Positions 1 to 6,551 of a DNA stretch of 6,557 bases are shown one piece after another. How positions within the stretch are numbered: the stretch's first letter is position 1; each line of letters starts with the position of its first letter. The translations under genes and the position numbers were made by a program. The notes under the pieces are model-generated. The model saw only the letters and a list, made by a program, of their open reading frames with translations, was not told the DNA's origin and searched no databases. Source of the DNA: an uncultured Eubacteriales bacterium. GTDB taxonomy: Bacteria; Bacillota; Clostridia; Oscillospirales; CAG-272. Where the stretch lies: positions 1 to 6,557 of the forward strand of contig CAKSVM010000127.1 in the NCBI GenBank assembly GCA_934503195.1, written 5' to 3'.

Positions 1-971
1 GGACTGCCTGTCGGATTATTGTATATCTCCTTGTCGTTAAAGAGGTCGAAGATGTGTATCATCTTCTCGACGGCAAGCTTGTTGCTCGGCAGATCAAATA
101 CCGGATAACCATTGTCCTCACGTGATATAAAGTTAATCCCTGAGCCGATGATATAACGCATATAGATCTCGCGCCAGCCAGAGCCGATTCCGAACTGATC
201 CTTTTCGTCTATCTCGGCGTTTCCGTTCAGGTCTTTGTAGGCGAGCTTCGCGACCTTTGCGAAAGTATCAAGCGTCCATTCGTTGTCACGGACATATTCA
301 TACGGTGTTTTCTCCGCGCCGATGGTCTCATAGATATCCTTGTTGAAGTCAAATCCGGCCGCGCGCGAAACCTGCGACAGCGAGAAGTAGCTCGTCGCGC
401 TATACTGCCTGCCATCAAAACTAAATACCTCCGAAGCCTTCGGAAACCACCAGTCAGCGTCGAGATTCACATACGGAAGATCGTTGAGCGTACGGAGATA
501 AGGAATCGACGCCGTAATGTTATAGTCACGCGGCATCCAGAGGTCATAGGTTGAATCCCCCGCCATGACCTCACGCTCAATCTCAGGCGCGCCGATCTCA
601 TATCCGTCAAACTCGGTCACCTCGATCTTACAGCCGAATCTCTCCTCGACGGCACGGTTTCGCTCATAGATCGCGTCATTCAGTGCTTCGCCGTTTGATT
701 CCGAAACATCGAGTGTAAGGTTAGTCCATGTCATCTGAGTCGGATTATTATGATAGACCGAGAAGACGAAGCCGTCCATGTTTATATCCGGAACACCGTC
801 GGTGAGAACCTCTGATGAAGTGGTTTCTGTAGATTCTGAGGAATCATCAGTCGTGCTTTCTGATGGTTTTCCTGAATCTCCGCACGAAACCGCTCCGGCG
901 AGGATGAGAAGTGCGAGGATAAGTGACAAATTTCTGTTAAGATGTACCTCCCATTGCTTCCTTATTTCCAT
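1..971 (-). CDS. Extracellular solute-binding lipoprotein of an ABC importer, 3' end cut off by the window
   Basis: Only the first 323 codons are in the window; no stop is reached before position 1. Family relatives, including the neighbour at 962-2428, are near 490 aa, so about two thirds is visible. The product has a lipoprotein signal peptide (hydrophobic residues about 15-28, then A-V-S-C with lipidated Cys30), a Ser/Thr/Glu-rich linker (about 32-57), then a substrate-binding domain. The segment GEALNDAIYERNRAVEERFG (94-113) matches GDILDDAIFNRNRLIEDKFG in the neighbour, which marks them as paralogues. Residues 247-258 form an EF-hand-like calcium loop (D247, N249, N251, D255, D258), common in sugar-binding proteins of this type. 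It should sit on the outer face of the membrane and deliver a solute, probably carbohydrate, to a permease not seen here. I chose ATG at 971-969, which overlaps the upstream stop by 10 bp, because it is the only nearby in-frame ATG that keeps the signal peptide. The role is confident; the start and substrate are not. Confidence 0.85.
   Translation of the reverse strand, partial: MEIRKQWEVHLNRNLSLILALLILAGAVSCGDSGKPSESTTDDSSESTETTSSEVLTDGVPDINMDGFVFSVYHNNPTQMTWTNLTLDVSESNGEALNDAIYERNRAVEERFGCKIEVTEFDGYEIGAPEIEREVMAGDSTYDLWMPRDYNITASIPYLRTLNDLPYVNLDADWWFPKASEVFSFDGRQYSATSYFSLSQVSRAAGFDFNKDIYETIGAEKTPYEYVRDNEWTLDTFAKVAKLAYKDLNGNAEIDEKDQFGIGSGWREIYMRYIIGSGINFISREDNGYPVFDLPSNKLAVEKMIHIFDLFNDKEIYNNPTGS
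876..938 (-). repeat. Signal-peptide-coding repeat, copy in the downstream binding-protein gene
   Basis: This 63-bp stretch encodes the signal peptide from Asn12 to the Gly-Asp after Cys30. It matches 2363-2425 in the same orientation at 61 of 63 positions. One difference is silent (a Leu codon, CTC versus CTT); the other changes Thr to Ala before the lipobox Ser-Cys. The similarity stops abruptly on both sides: the linker is unrelated and the start codon differs. Confidence 0.9.
947..952 (-). promoter_or_regulatory. Strong ribosome binding site facing a non-start codon
   Basis: On the minus strand this reads GGGAGG. It lies 5 nt before CTT (941-939), which aligns with the ATG of the paralogous gene. 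The site is well placed for a start there, but the codon is CTT and no in-frame ATG follows. The in-frame TTG at 929-927 is 17 nt from it and would give a signal peptide without a basic N-terminus. The ATG at 954-952 overlaps the site and opens only a five-codon out-of-frame reading frame. Translation more likely starts at ATG 971-969, which has a weaker GAGG at 985-982. Confidence 0.55.
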
Positions 972-2428
972 TTTTCCATAACCTCGCTTATCTGCTCCTC
1001 AATCTGTGGCTTAAGAGAGGCTATCATTGAGGCGGTGGAGTTTTCACCTTTCCATGCGTCCTTACCAGCCTGAGTCATTATATCCGATGAGATTCCATAG
1101 AGTGCGTAATAAACAGGAACAAAGTTTTGGGTTATGATCGACAGCATTTCAATCGAATCGTCGTTTCTGAGTCCTTTTTGTTCAACTGTGTAAAATCTGA
1201 ATGCCGGCGAAACTGATTTTTCTCCTTCATAGGCCATAGCGTCCAGTATCAGACCAACCTTTTCCGGATCCCTTGAAGTTATCGGAATAAAGGCCGCGGG
1301 TGCGCCATGCCATGTGTTGCAGGCATATTCTTCCTGATTCTCATCATACTTCGGATAAGGCAGGACTCCGTATTCAAAATTCAGCGAGCGGAACCCTTGG
1401 AACTTATTTACCTCCGCATCTGCGAAAAGCGCGCGCTGACTTGTGAAGACATAGAGGAATCCAACATTTCCGTCATCCGACGCTGCTTCGTTTCCGTTCT
1501 GCGCGTCGATCGCCTTAGCGTCCGACGTCGTGAGAACCTTAGCAAGCTTCGAGATGCAGTCATAGAAATGCTCACTTCCGGCAGTGAACGTGAGTCTGCC
1601 ATCTTTAACATCGACCATATTCTCGCCGAATCCCTGCATGAACTTCGTGACCGCGGTCTTATTGTTTGAAAAACCGTATACAGTCTTTCCGTCCTTGAGC
1701 CATGCCGCTGACTCATCACCATTAAGATTTGCCGCCTTGGTCATATACTCATTCATAATATCAATCGTCCATTTTCCGTTTCTTACCGCGTCGTACGGCA
1801 ATTCAAGACCGAGCTTTGTCATCATGTCAGAATTGAACGCGATAACACGCACTGCGTCGAGTATGCAGAGGTGCGCACTTCCCATCGCGCCATAAAGCTT
1901 TCCATTCAGTGCGATCGCGTCGTTGTATTTTCCATACCACCATTCCTTGTCAAGCTGTACGCTTTTGACAGACGTAAGATCATAGAAAGCACCATCGGAA
2001 ATGAGCGACGCTGTCCCGCCAAGCGGCAGGAACATGAGATCATACGCACCGTCATCGGCAAGAATCGATTTCTGCGCGACATCCGGCGTAGCTTTAAGCT
2101 CCCACGTGTCGGTAACGAGCGTTTCTTTTATCGTGATGCCAAATTTATCCTCAATCAGTCTGTTGCGATTGAATATCGCGTCGTCGAGAATATCTCCGTT
2201 TATCTCTTCACGAAGAATCTGACAATGCATCGAGAAGATGTCTTCCATGTTGAGAATGCTGAATTCCTCACCGCCATAGCCTTTTTCCGGATAAGGGTAC
2301 GAGTAATCTGTGTCAGATTGAAGGTCGGTTCCGCCAGTGGTCGTTTCTAACTGCTCACCGCCATCTCCGCACGAAACCGTTCCGGCAAGGATGAGAAGTG
2401 CGAGGATAAGTGACAAATTTCTGTTCAT
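962..2428 (-). CDS. Extracellular solute-binding lipoprotein of an ABC importer (488 aa)
   Basis: Complete gene for a secreted, lipid-anchored substrate-binding protein, likely for a carbohydrate ABC importer. Residues 1-20 are a lipoprotein signal peptide: N2-R3-N4, a hydrophobic core at about 5-16, and T-V-S-C with lipidated Cys20. A polar linker (about 21-50, rich in Thr, Gly, Asp and Tyr) leads into the binding domain. The N-terminal lobe holds GDILDDAIFNRNRLIEDKFG (78-97) and Y129-D130-L131, typical of this large clostridial family; the KEWWYGKY segment (161-168) parallels DADWWFPK in the downstream paralogue. The start at 2428 is supported by AAGGAG (2437-2442) 8 nt upstream. It is the first gene of a leftward pair and is preceded by a good promoter (2462-2491). 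Where the paralogue has a full EF-hand-like loop, this protein has only a degraded one (N234, N236, D238, S240). No permease or ATPase gene is in view, so the substrate is unassigned. Confidence 0.9.
   Translation of the reverse strand: MNRNLSLILALLILAGTVSCGDGGEQLETTTGGTDLQSDTDYSYPYPEKGYGGEEFSILNMEDIFSMHCQILREEINGDILDDAIFNRNRLIEDKFGITIKETLVTDTWELKATPDVAQKSILADDGAYDLMFLPLGGTASLISDGAFYDLTSVKSVQLDKEWWYGKYNDAIALNGKLYGAMGSAHLCILDAVRVIAFNSDMMTKLGLELPYDAVRNGKWTIDIMNEYMTKAANLNGDESAAWLKDGKTVYGFSNNKTAVTKFMQGFGENMVDVKDGRLTFTAGSEHFYDCISKLAKVLTTSDAKAIDAQNGNEAASDDGNVGFLYVFTSQRALFADAEVNKFQGFRSLNFEYGVLPYPKYDENQEEYACNTWHGAPAAFIPITSRDPEKVGLILDAMAYEGEKSVSPAFRFYTVEQKGLRNDDSIEMLSIITQNFVPVYYALYGISSDIMTQAGKDAWKGENSTASMIASLKPQIEEQISEVMEKWK
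2363..2425 (-). repeat. Signal-peptide-coding repeat, copy in the upstream binding-protein gene
   Basis: Second copy of the 63-bp leader-coding repeat (see 876-938), here directly after the ATG at 2428-2426 and covering residues 2-22. Near-identity of DNA next to strongly diverged mature domains suggests gene conversion or recent exchange of the leader, not simple old duplication. Confidence 0.9.
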
Positions 2429-2461
2429 TGCGTGTTCTCCTTTGTTGATTATTGCTCTTAC

Positions 2462-2491
2462 ATTTTAGCATACATAACCCTGCTATGTAAA
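2462..2491 (-). promoter_or_regulatory. Promoter for the solute-binding protein genes
   Basis: Read on the minus strand: -35 TTTACA (2491-2486, 5 of 6 to consensus), an 18-bp spacer, and -10 TAAAAT (2467-2462, 5 of 6). The -10 is preceded by TGC, giving an extended -10 motif. The expected transcription start is near 2455, leaving a short leader of about 27 nt before ATG 2428 with AAGGAG at 2442-2437. The spacer carries an inverted repeat (2471-2489). Confidence 0.7.
2471..2489. promoter_or_regulatory. Candidate operator: 6-7-6 inverted repeat in the promoter spacer
   Basis: Plus-strand TACATA, 7 bp, TATGTA is a perfect inverted repeat. It overlaps the last four bases of the leftward -35 box and reaches to 3 bp from the -10 box. 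A protein bound here would block polymerase, so it fits a repressor operator or a dimeric regulator site. The binding protein is unknown; the AraC-family protein at 3443-4270 is a candidate, although that family often uses direct repeats. Confidence 0.45.
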
Positions 2492-2543
2492 GTCACAAAA
2501 CACTGAATCTGCACAAAAACCAACACAATACTTTCCACACTAC

Positions 2544-2572
2544 TTGACTTTCGCCCGCAAATCGGATATAAT
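2544..2572 (+). promoter_or_regulatory. Promoter for the SDR / AraC / glycyl radical enzyme operon
   Basis: -35 TTGACT (2544-2549, 5 of 6), a 17-bp spacer and a perfect -10 TATAAT (2567-2572). Transcription should start near 2580, giving a leader of about 58 nt to ATG 2638. This is a near-consensus housekeeping-sigma promoter, so control is likely by repression or by an activator that adds to an already strong site. It points away from the promoter at 2462-2491, with about 50 bp between the two -35 boxes. Confidence 0.8.
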
Positions 2573-2637
2573 TAACCTGTCGTACGGAGCACAGACACAT
2601 TTTTCCGTCCGAAAACAAAATTTCAGGGGGCATAAGG

Positions 2638-3417
2638 ATGTTCAGCGAAAAGAAACGATTTCAAGACCCGCGCGCCACTCACTTTCTCGTCACCGGAGGC
2701 GGAAGCGGGATCGGTAAAGCCATCGCGAAAAGACTTCTGGCCGCCGGAGCGACAGTCGTCATAGCGGGACGTCACCAGAAGAAGCTTCTGGATGCCGCGG
2801 ATGAAATATCATCCGATCGGCTCTTCACGATGGAACTCGACATTTCAGATTGTGGTCGGATCCCAGAAAAGCTCATCGAAGCGGAATCCCTTTCTGGTGG
2901 ACTCGACGGATTCGTCAACGCGGCCGCTCTCGGCGGTAATCAGGCGTTTGGACGCGGATTCGAACCATGGGATATAACGCCGGATGAGTGGGACAAACTT
3001 AATGACATAAACTTCAAGGGCGCGTTCTTCATGATGCGCGACGAGATAGACTTCCTTCTCAAGCGCGGACGCCCCGGAAATATTCTGAATATTGCCTCGA
3101 ACGCGGCTTGTATGGGCGTTGTCGGTTCCTACGGTGCGGCAAAGACTGCCGTTATCCGCTGGACACGCTCACTTGGCAACCGCTATGGAAAGAATGGCAT
3201 CGTGATAAACGGCATCGCGCCCGGAGCGACACTCACCGACATGATCTCAGGCTACGCTAGGTCAGCCGATCAGCCCTATCCACGCCACGCGCTCGGCCGA
3301 TTCATCCTCCCTGAGGAAATCGCTGAACTCGCAGCGTATCTTTTAAGCGAGGCCGGAGAGATAATATGCGGACATACGGTAGTCGCTGACGCGGGAGACA
3401 ACTGCTCGGTCTACTGA
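2638..3417 (+). CDS. SDR-family NAD(P)-dependent oxidoreductase (259 aa)
   Basis: Classical short-chain dehydrogenase/reductase, a cytoplasmic Rossmann-fold enzyme interconverting an alcohol and a ketone; the length is normal for the family. The cofactor motif T19-G-G-G-S-G24-I-G26 starts the fold. Arg45 after Gly44 at the end of strand 2 favours NADP(H) over NAD(H) (inference). Other family marks are D68, the NNAG-equivalent N94-A-A-A, and catalytic N125, S154, Y165 and K169 (Y-G-A-A-K). The spacing from Ser to Tyr is 11, against 13 in FabG. I-N-G-I-A-P-G (190-196) and the C-terminal D-A-G segment are also typical. The start is backed by AGGGGG at 2625-2630, 7 nt before the ATG. It is the first gene of the operon, 25 nt ahead of the AraC gene. 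Its partnership with a glycyl radical enzyme suggests it oxidises the substrate or reduces the carbonyl product of that enzyme. It resembles sugar or polyol dehydrogenases, but the substrate cannot be assigned. Confidence 0.9.
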   Translation: MFSEKKRFQDPRATHFLVTGGGSGIGKAIAKRLLAAGATVVIAGRHQKKLLDAADEISSDRLFTMELDISDCGRIPEKLIEAESLSGGLDGFVNAAALGGNQAFGRGFEPWDITPDEWDKLNDINFKGAFFMMRDEIDFLLKRGRPGNILNIASNAACMGVVGSYGAAKTAVIRWTRSLGNRYGKNGIVINGIAPGATLTDMISGYARSADQPYPRHALGRFILPEEIAELAAYLLSEAGEIICGHTVVADAGDNCSVY

Positions 3418-3442
3418 ATCAGAACACAACAGGAGCGGACAT

Positions 3443-4270
3443 ATGAAAAAGACAAGCTTCTTCGATCTGGACAATCTCGATTTCAAAGTAAAATCAATAA
3501 CCTTCCGCACAGCGCGGGTCGGAAGCTACCCAAGCTGGGGAAAGCGCATATTCAACGAACTTGTATACAAGCTGAACGGATCTTCGAGACAGTTATTCCC
3601 CGACCGGACACTTGATCTCGTGCCGGACAGTGTGTATTTCATACCCAAAGGATCGAAAAACCGCCAGATCATCACTGAGGCCGGCGAAATCATACACATT
3701 GAATTTATCTCGCTTACAGACGACGATCTTTCCTCATATCCGCCGGAGATATTGAATTTTCCCGCCGGGAATCAGTATAAAAAACTATTCGTCAGTGCCG
3801 AGGAGATCTGGAACAGAAAAAACACCGGATATTATCTCAGATCACACGCGCTGATCTCGGAAATACTCGCCGGGATTGCCGCCGAACGTGACAGGCAGTA
3901 TATACAAAGTGGAAAATACGCGATTATCGCGCCCGCGCTTGATCACATCCGTGATAATTTCAGAACCGGGATAAGCATCGCCGGACTCGCAAAGCTCTGC
4001 GGAATTTCGGATGAATATCTTCGCTTTCTCTTCAAGAGTCTTACCGGACAGACTCCGCTTTCATACATAAACAATCTCCGTCTTGAAAGCGCGCGCGAAA
4101 TGCTGCGGAGTGAATTTGTCACGGTCGCAGAGGCCGCCGAAGCGAACGGATTCGAAAATCCCGGCTATTTCTCACGGCTTTTCAAAAAGCACTACAATAT
4201 TCCGCCAAGCAAGGCACGCTTTGCCGAAGCCTTCCTGCCATCATTATTCGAGGAGGATCAAAATGACTGA
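3443..4270 (+). CDS. AraC-family transcriptional regulator (275 aa)
   Basis: One-component regulator with a C-terminal AraC DNA-binding domain of two helix-turn-helix units. The first is around 177-202 (ISIAGLAKLCGISDEYLRFL then F-K-S-L-T-G), the second around 226-259, with the family signature G-F-E-N-P-G-Y-F-S-R-L-F-K-K (236-249) followed by P-P-S-K-A-R. The N-terminal 150 residues contain beta-rich stretches (V64-Y-F-I-P, I83-I-H-I-E-F-I) consistent with a cupin-like ligand-sensing domain, but no ligand can be named. The start has AGGAG at 3431-3435, 7 nt upstream. The stop overlaps the start of the glycyl radical enzyme gene by 8 bp (ATGACTGA), so the two are probably translationally coupled. 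As the middle gene it would be co-expressed with the enzymes it likely controls, and it may also act on the divergent binding-protein promoter. Family assignment is firm; targets are inferred. Confidence 0.93.
   Translation: MKKTSFFDLDNLDFKVKSITFRTARVGSYPSWGKRIFNELVYKLNGSSRQLFPDRTLDLVPDSVYFIPKGSKNRQIITEAGEIIHIEFISLTDDDLSSYPPEILNFPAGNQYKKLFVSAEEIWNRKNTGYYLRSHALISEILAGIAAERDRQYIQSGKYAIIAPALDHIRDNFRTGISIAGLAKLCGISDEYLRFLFKSLTGQTPLSYINNLRLESAREMLRSEFVTVAEAAEANGFENPGYFSRLFKKHYNIPPSKARFAEAFLPSLFEEDQND
4251..4256 (+). promoter_or_regulatory. Ribosome binding site that fixes the start of the glycyl radical enzyme
   Basis: AGGAGG lies 6 nt before ATG 4263, inside the last codons of the AraC gene. It decides for the 706-aa form. 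An open frame reaching back to 4083 would add 60 residues that are only the AraC gene read in another frame. Confidence 0.85.
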
Positions 4271-6383
4271 CAGAATCAGAAAACTCACCGAAAAAACCCT
4301 TGCCGGGGAGATGTACACAAAACAGATACCCGTTAATTTCGACCGCGAGGATCTTTTCCTTTCCGAGTCTGAGCGCGACGTGAAGCGGCTCTGTGAATAC
4401 ATACTCGCACAGGAGCCGACGATAACCGAATTCTCGGCTCTCACGGGCTTCTTCAATTTTGACAATTCGGTCGTCGGCGACGCCTTCCACCGCGGCGGAC
4501 ACCGGAATACCGGAATTCTCATGGGATCGTTCTACCTGAAGCCGATTGACAATCTCTCGACAAACGAATGGCAGCACGCTACCGCCGATTACCGCAAGGT
4601 GCTTAAAAAAGGAATAAACGGAATCCGAGCCGAAATCGCCGAATCAATGAGGAACCATTCCGAGCCGAATGAGCTTGAATTTCTGCGCGGACTCGACAAG
4701 GTCGCGCTGACTATGATCGCTTGGGCCGAAAAATGCGCGAAGAGAGTGGAAGAATACGCGGAAGCATGCAAAGATCCGGACGGGAAAAAGCGTTTCATGA
4801 GGCTTTCAGACGCTTTACGGAGAGTCCCCGCGAACGCGCCGGAGAGCTTCTATGAAGCGGTTCTATGTGTCTATGTCTGTTTTTCGGCCGATCCGGACAG
4901 CTTCGGGACGCTCGACCGCTATCTGACCGATTTCTACCGCCGGGATATCGCCGAGGGCAGACTCACGCGCGGTGAAGCCGCGGAATATCTTCAGGAACTC
5001 TTCCTCATGGTTCAGGCGGCAACGCCAAAAACCGCGGCGATGTTCACACGCGGCGGCGAATCCCATTTCTGCGTCGGAGGATATCTTCCCGACGGCAGCG
5101 ACGGATTCAACGAGGTGTCCCGGCTGATCGCCGAAAGTCTGGTCGAACTCCCGACTTACATTCCGCAGATCACGCTTCGATGGACAAAAAAGCTATCACA
5201 CGAGGATTTTTACTTTATGATGGATCTCGAACGCCGTGACCCGCACAAGCGGATCGCCTTCACGAATGACGATAAACGACTCGAATGCTATGTCGGATTC
5301 TGTCATTTTCCGTACGAGCGCGCGGTGAACTACACGATGGTCGGCTGCAACGAGCCGGCGTTCCTTGGCGCGATCACCGGAAGCAACAGCAAAGGAAACA
5401 TTCTTCACTGTGTCGAACGTCTTTTCCACGACTATCCCGAACGGATAGAGAACGCCAGTGATTTCGACGAAGTCTATGACGAGTTTGAAAAGCTGCTATT
5501 TGAGGATCTTACGACGATCTACTCGTATGACGATAAATACAACTCAGTCCGCGCGCGCGACACGAACTACATTTCAAGTCTCTTCTTCAACGACTGCATT
5601 GAAAACGCGAAAAGTCTGACAAAGGGCGGCGGAGATGTCGTCATAGCCTCGCCGATGCTGATCGGGATCACAAACGTAATCGACTCACTCGTCACGGTAA
5701 AGCAGTTTGTATTTGACGAAAAGCTCTTCTCGATGAAAGAACTCACCAACGCGCTGAAGGCCGACTGGAACGGTTATGAGGAACTCCGGACTCTTATAAT
5801 AAAGCGTGGGATATTCTTCGGAAACGACGACGAACGCTCGGATTCGCTCGCCAGACGGCTGTATGACAGCTTTTACAGGTATCTTTCCGGAAAGAAGAAT
5901 CTCTTCGGCTATCAGTTCCTTGTCGGCGATCTTCTCGGCTACAACGAGCATCACAAGTGGTTTGGCGAAAAGACAAAAGCGACGCCGGACGGACGGCATT
6001 CGGGCGAGCTTCTGAAGTTCGGAATCGGTCAGAGTGAGGGACGCGACCATGAGGGACTGACCGCGCTTCTGAATTCGATAGCCCAGACCGACCGACACGC
6101 GATCGCCTGCGGTTCGACAGTTACGAATATCTCAATCGACAAGCGTCTGCTCGAAGGGGATAATTTCGCGAAAACAGTCGACCTCTTCGAGACTTATTTC
6201 AGGAACGGCGGAGTGCATTTCCAACTGACATATGTCTCGCGCGACGAGCTTGTCGCGGCAAAATGCGATCCGGATAAGTATAAGAATCTCCGTGTCCGCG
6301 TGACCGGATTCTCGGACTATTTCACGAATCTCAAAGAAAGCGTGCAGGACGATATTATTTCAAGAACAACGCATGACAGCTGA
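4263..6383 (+). CDS. Glycyl radical enzyme of the Cys-x-Glu (eliminase-like) type, subtype unassigned (706 aa)
   Basis: Oxygen-sensitive enzyme of the pyruvate formate-lyase superfamily. After activation a glycyl radical passes to an active-site Cys, which takes a hydrogen atom from the substrate. The PFL-like barrel domain covers most of the protein: the H-A-T-A-D-Y-R-K-V-L-K-K-G segment (105-117), V-G-G-Y-L-P-D-G-S-D (271-280), N335-D, the active site G361-C362-N363-E364-P365, and A573-T-P-D-G-R (573-578). The Gly-radical domain is C-terminal, with radical site R-V-T-G682-F-S and I-I-S-R-T close to the end. The C-x-E pair (C362 thiyl, E364 base) is shared with choline TMA-lyase, glycerol, propanediol and hydroxyproline dehydratases, so C-O, C-N or C-S bond elimination is more likely than formate production. 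PFL itself has Cys-Cys here. Oddities: 706 aa is short against the usual 750-850, and Asn363 replaces the common Val. No radical-SAM activase lies beside it. The gene overlaps the AraC gene and closes the operon. Superfamily certain; substrate unknown. Confidence 0.92.
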   Translation: MTDRIRKLTEKTLAGEMYTKQIPVNFDREDLFLSESERDVKRLCEYILAQEPTITEFSALTGFFNFDNSVVGDAFHRGGHRNTGILMGSFYLKPIDNLSTNEWQHATADYRKVLKKGINGIRAEIAESMRNHSEPNELEFLRGLDKVALTMIAWAEKCAKRVEEYAEACKDPDGKKRFMRLSDALRRVPANAPESFYEAVLCVYVCFSADPDSFGTLDRYLTDFYRRDIAEGRLTRGEAAEYLQELFLMVQAATPKTAAMFTRGGESHFCVGGYLPDGSDGFNEVSRLIAESLVELPTYIPQITLRWTKKLSHEDFYFMMDLERRDPHKRIAFTNDDKRLECYVGFCHFPYERAVNYTMVGCNEPAFLGAITGSNSKGNILHCVERLFHDYPERIENASDFDEVYDEFEKLLFEDLTTIYSYDDKYNSVRARDTNYISSLFFNDCIENAKSLTKGGGDVVIASPMLIGITNVIDSLVTVKQFVFDEKLFSMKELTNALKADWNGYEELRTLIIKRGIFFGNDDERSDSLARRLYDSFYRYLSGKKNLFGYQFLVGDLLGYNEHHKWFGEKTKATPDGRHSGELLKFGIGQSEGRDHEGLTALLNSIAQTDRHAIACGSTVTNISIDKRLLEGDNFAKTVDLFETYFRNGGVHFQLTYVSRDELVAAKCDPDKYKNLRVRVTGFSDYFTNLKESVQDDIISRTTHDS

Positions 6384-6391
6384 CCAGCCGC

Positions 6392-6437
6392 GCCGTGTGG
6401 GAAACGGCCTGATCAGATAGTAAGATCATTTGAGCCG
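6392..6437 (+). other. Overlapping small inverted repeats after the operon
   Basis: GCCGT (6392-6396) pairs with ACGGC (6404-6408) over a 7-nt loop. Alternatively, TGATC (6410-6414) pairs with GATCA (6424-6428), enclosed by CGGC (6405-6408) and GCCG (6434-6437). The two folds share bases and exclude each other. No T-run follows, so a standard intrinsic terminator is not supported; it might be a weak terminator or an mRNA-protecting hairpin. Confidence 0.25.
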
Positions 6438-6460
6438 GATTAAAAATTAACCGAATCTAA

Positions 6461-6551
6461 GGAAACGCTGATTTAAGGTTGTTTTCACGGCGAAAAAGCC
6501 CATAAATCCAAGCCTTTTTCGCGTGAAAACTCCATTTATTCAGCTTTTTCC
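6461..6551. repeat. 91-bp imperfect palindrome, possible MITE or palindromic intergenic repeat
   Basis: The two halves are reverse complements over most of their length. The inner stem is GTTTTCAC (6481-6488) with GTGAAAAC (6523-6530), one bulged G (6489), then GCGAAAAAG (6490-6498) with CTTTTTCGC (6514-6522), and a 15-nt loop. The outer part pairs GCTGA (6467-6471) with TCAGC (6539-6543) and GGAAA (6461-6465) with TTTCC (6547-6551). TAA lies directly outside both ends (6458-6460 and 6552-6554), as a 3-bp target duplication would. There is no coding capacity. This pattern fits a miniature inverted-repeat element mobilised in trans; a parent family cannot be named from sequence alone. As RNA it could also form a strong hairpin that stops or protects the upstream transcript. 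Confidence 0.6.

Noticed and set aside
1..971. Pseudogene status for the partial binding-protein gene
   Set aside because: The frame is open for all 323 visible codons with family motifs intact, and an alternative in-frame ATG exists. Loss of the expected start alone is not enough.
1871..2350. A 159-codon plus-strand open frame opposite the binding-protein gene
   Set aside because: It lies wholly antisense to a well-supported gene, has no recognisable domain, and no good ribosome binding site was seen.
2584..2608. A leader hairpin or riboswitch before the SDR gene
   Set aside because: Only a 5-bp stem (ACGGA with TCCGT) across a 15-nt loop is seen; this is easily expected by chance and the leader is too short for a known riboswitch.
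4083..4262. A 60-residue N-terminal extension of the glycyl radical enzyme
   Set aside because: It is the AraC helix-turn-helix region read in another frame. The AGGAGG at 4251-4256 and the family-like N-terminus both place the start at 4263.
5685..6098. A 137-codon minus-strand open frame opposite the glycyl radical enzyme
   Set aside because: Antisense shadow of a conserved coding region; the protein resembles no family I know.
4263..6383. Annotation as pyruvate formate-lyase (formate acetyltransferase)
   Set aside because: PFL needs two adjacent Cys residues; here the site is G-C-N-E-P with a single Cys and a Glu base, so automatic naming as PFL would mislead.
6384..6460. Intrinsic terminator directly after the operon
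   Set aside because: The stems are short, mutually exclusive and not followed by a T-run.
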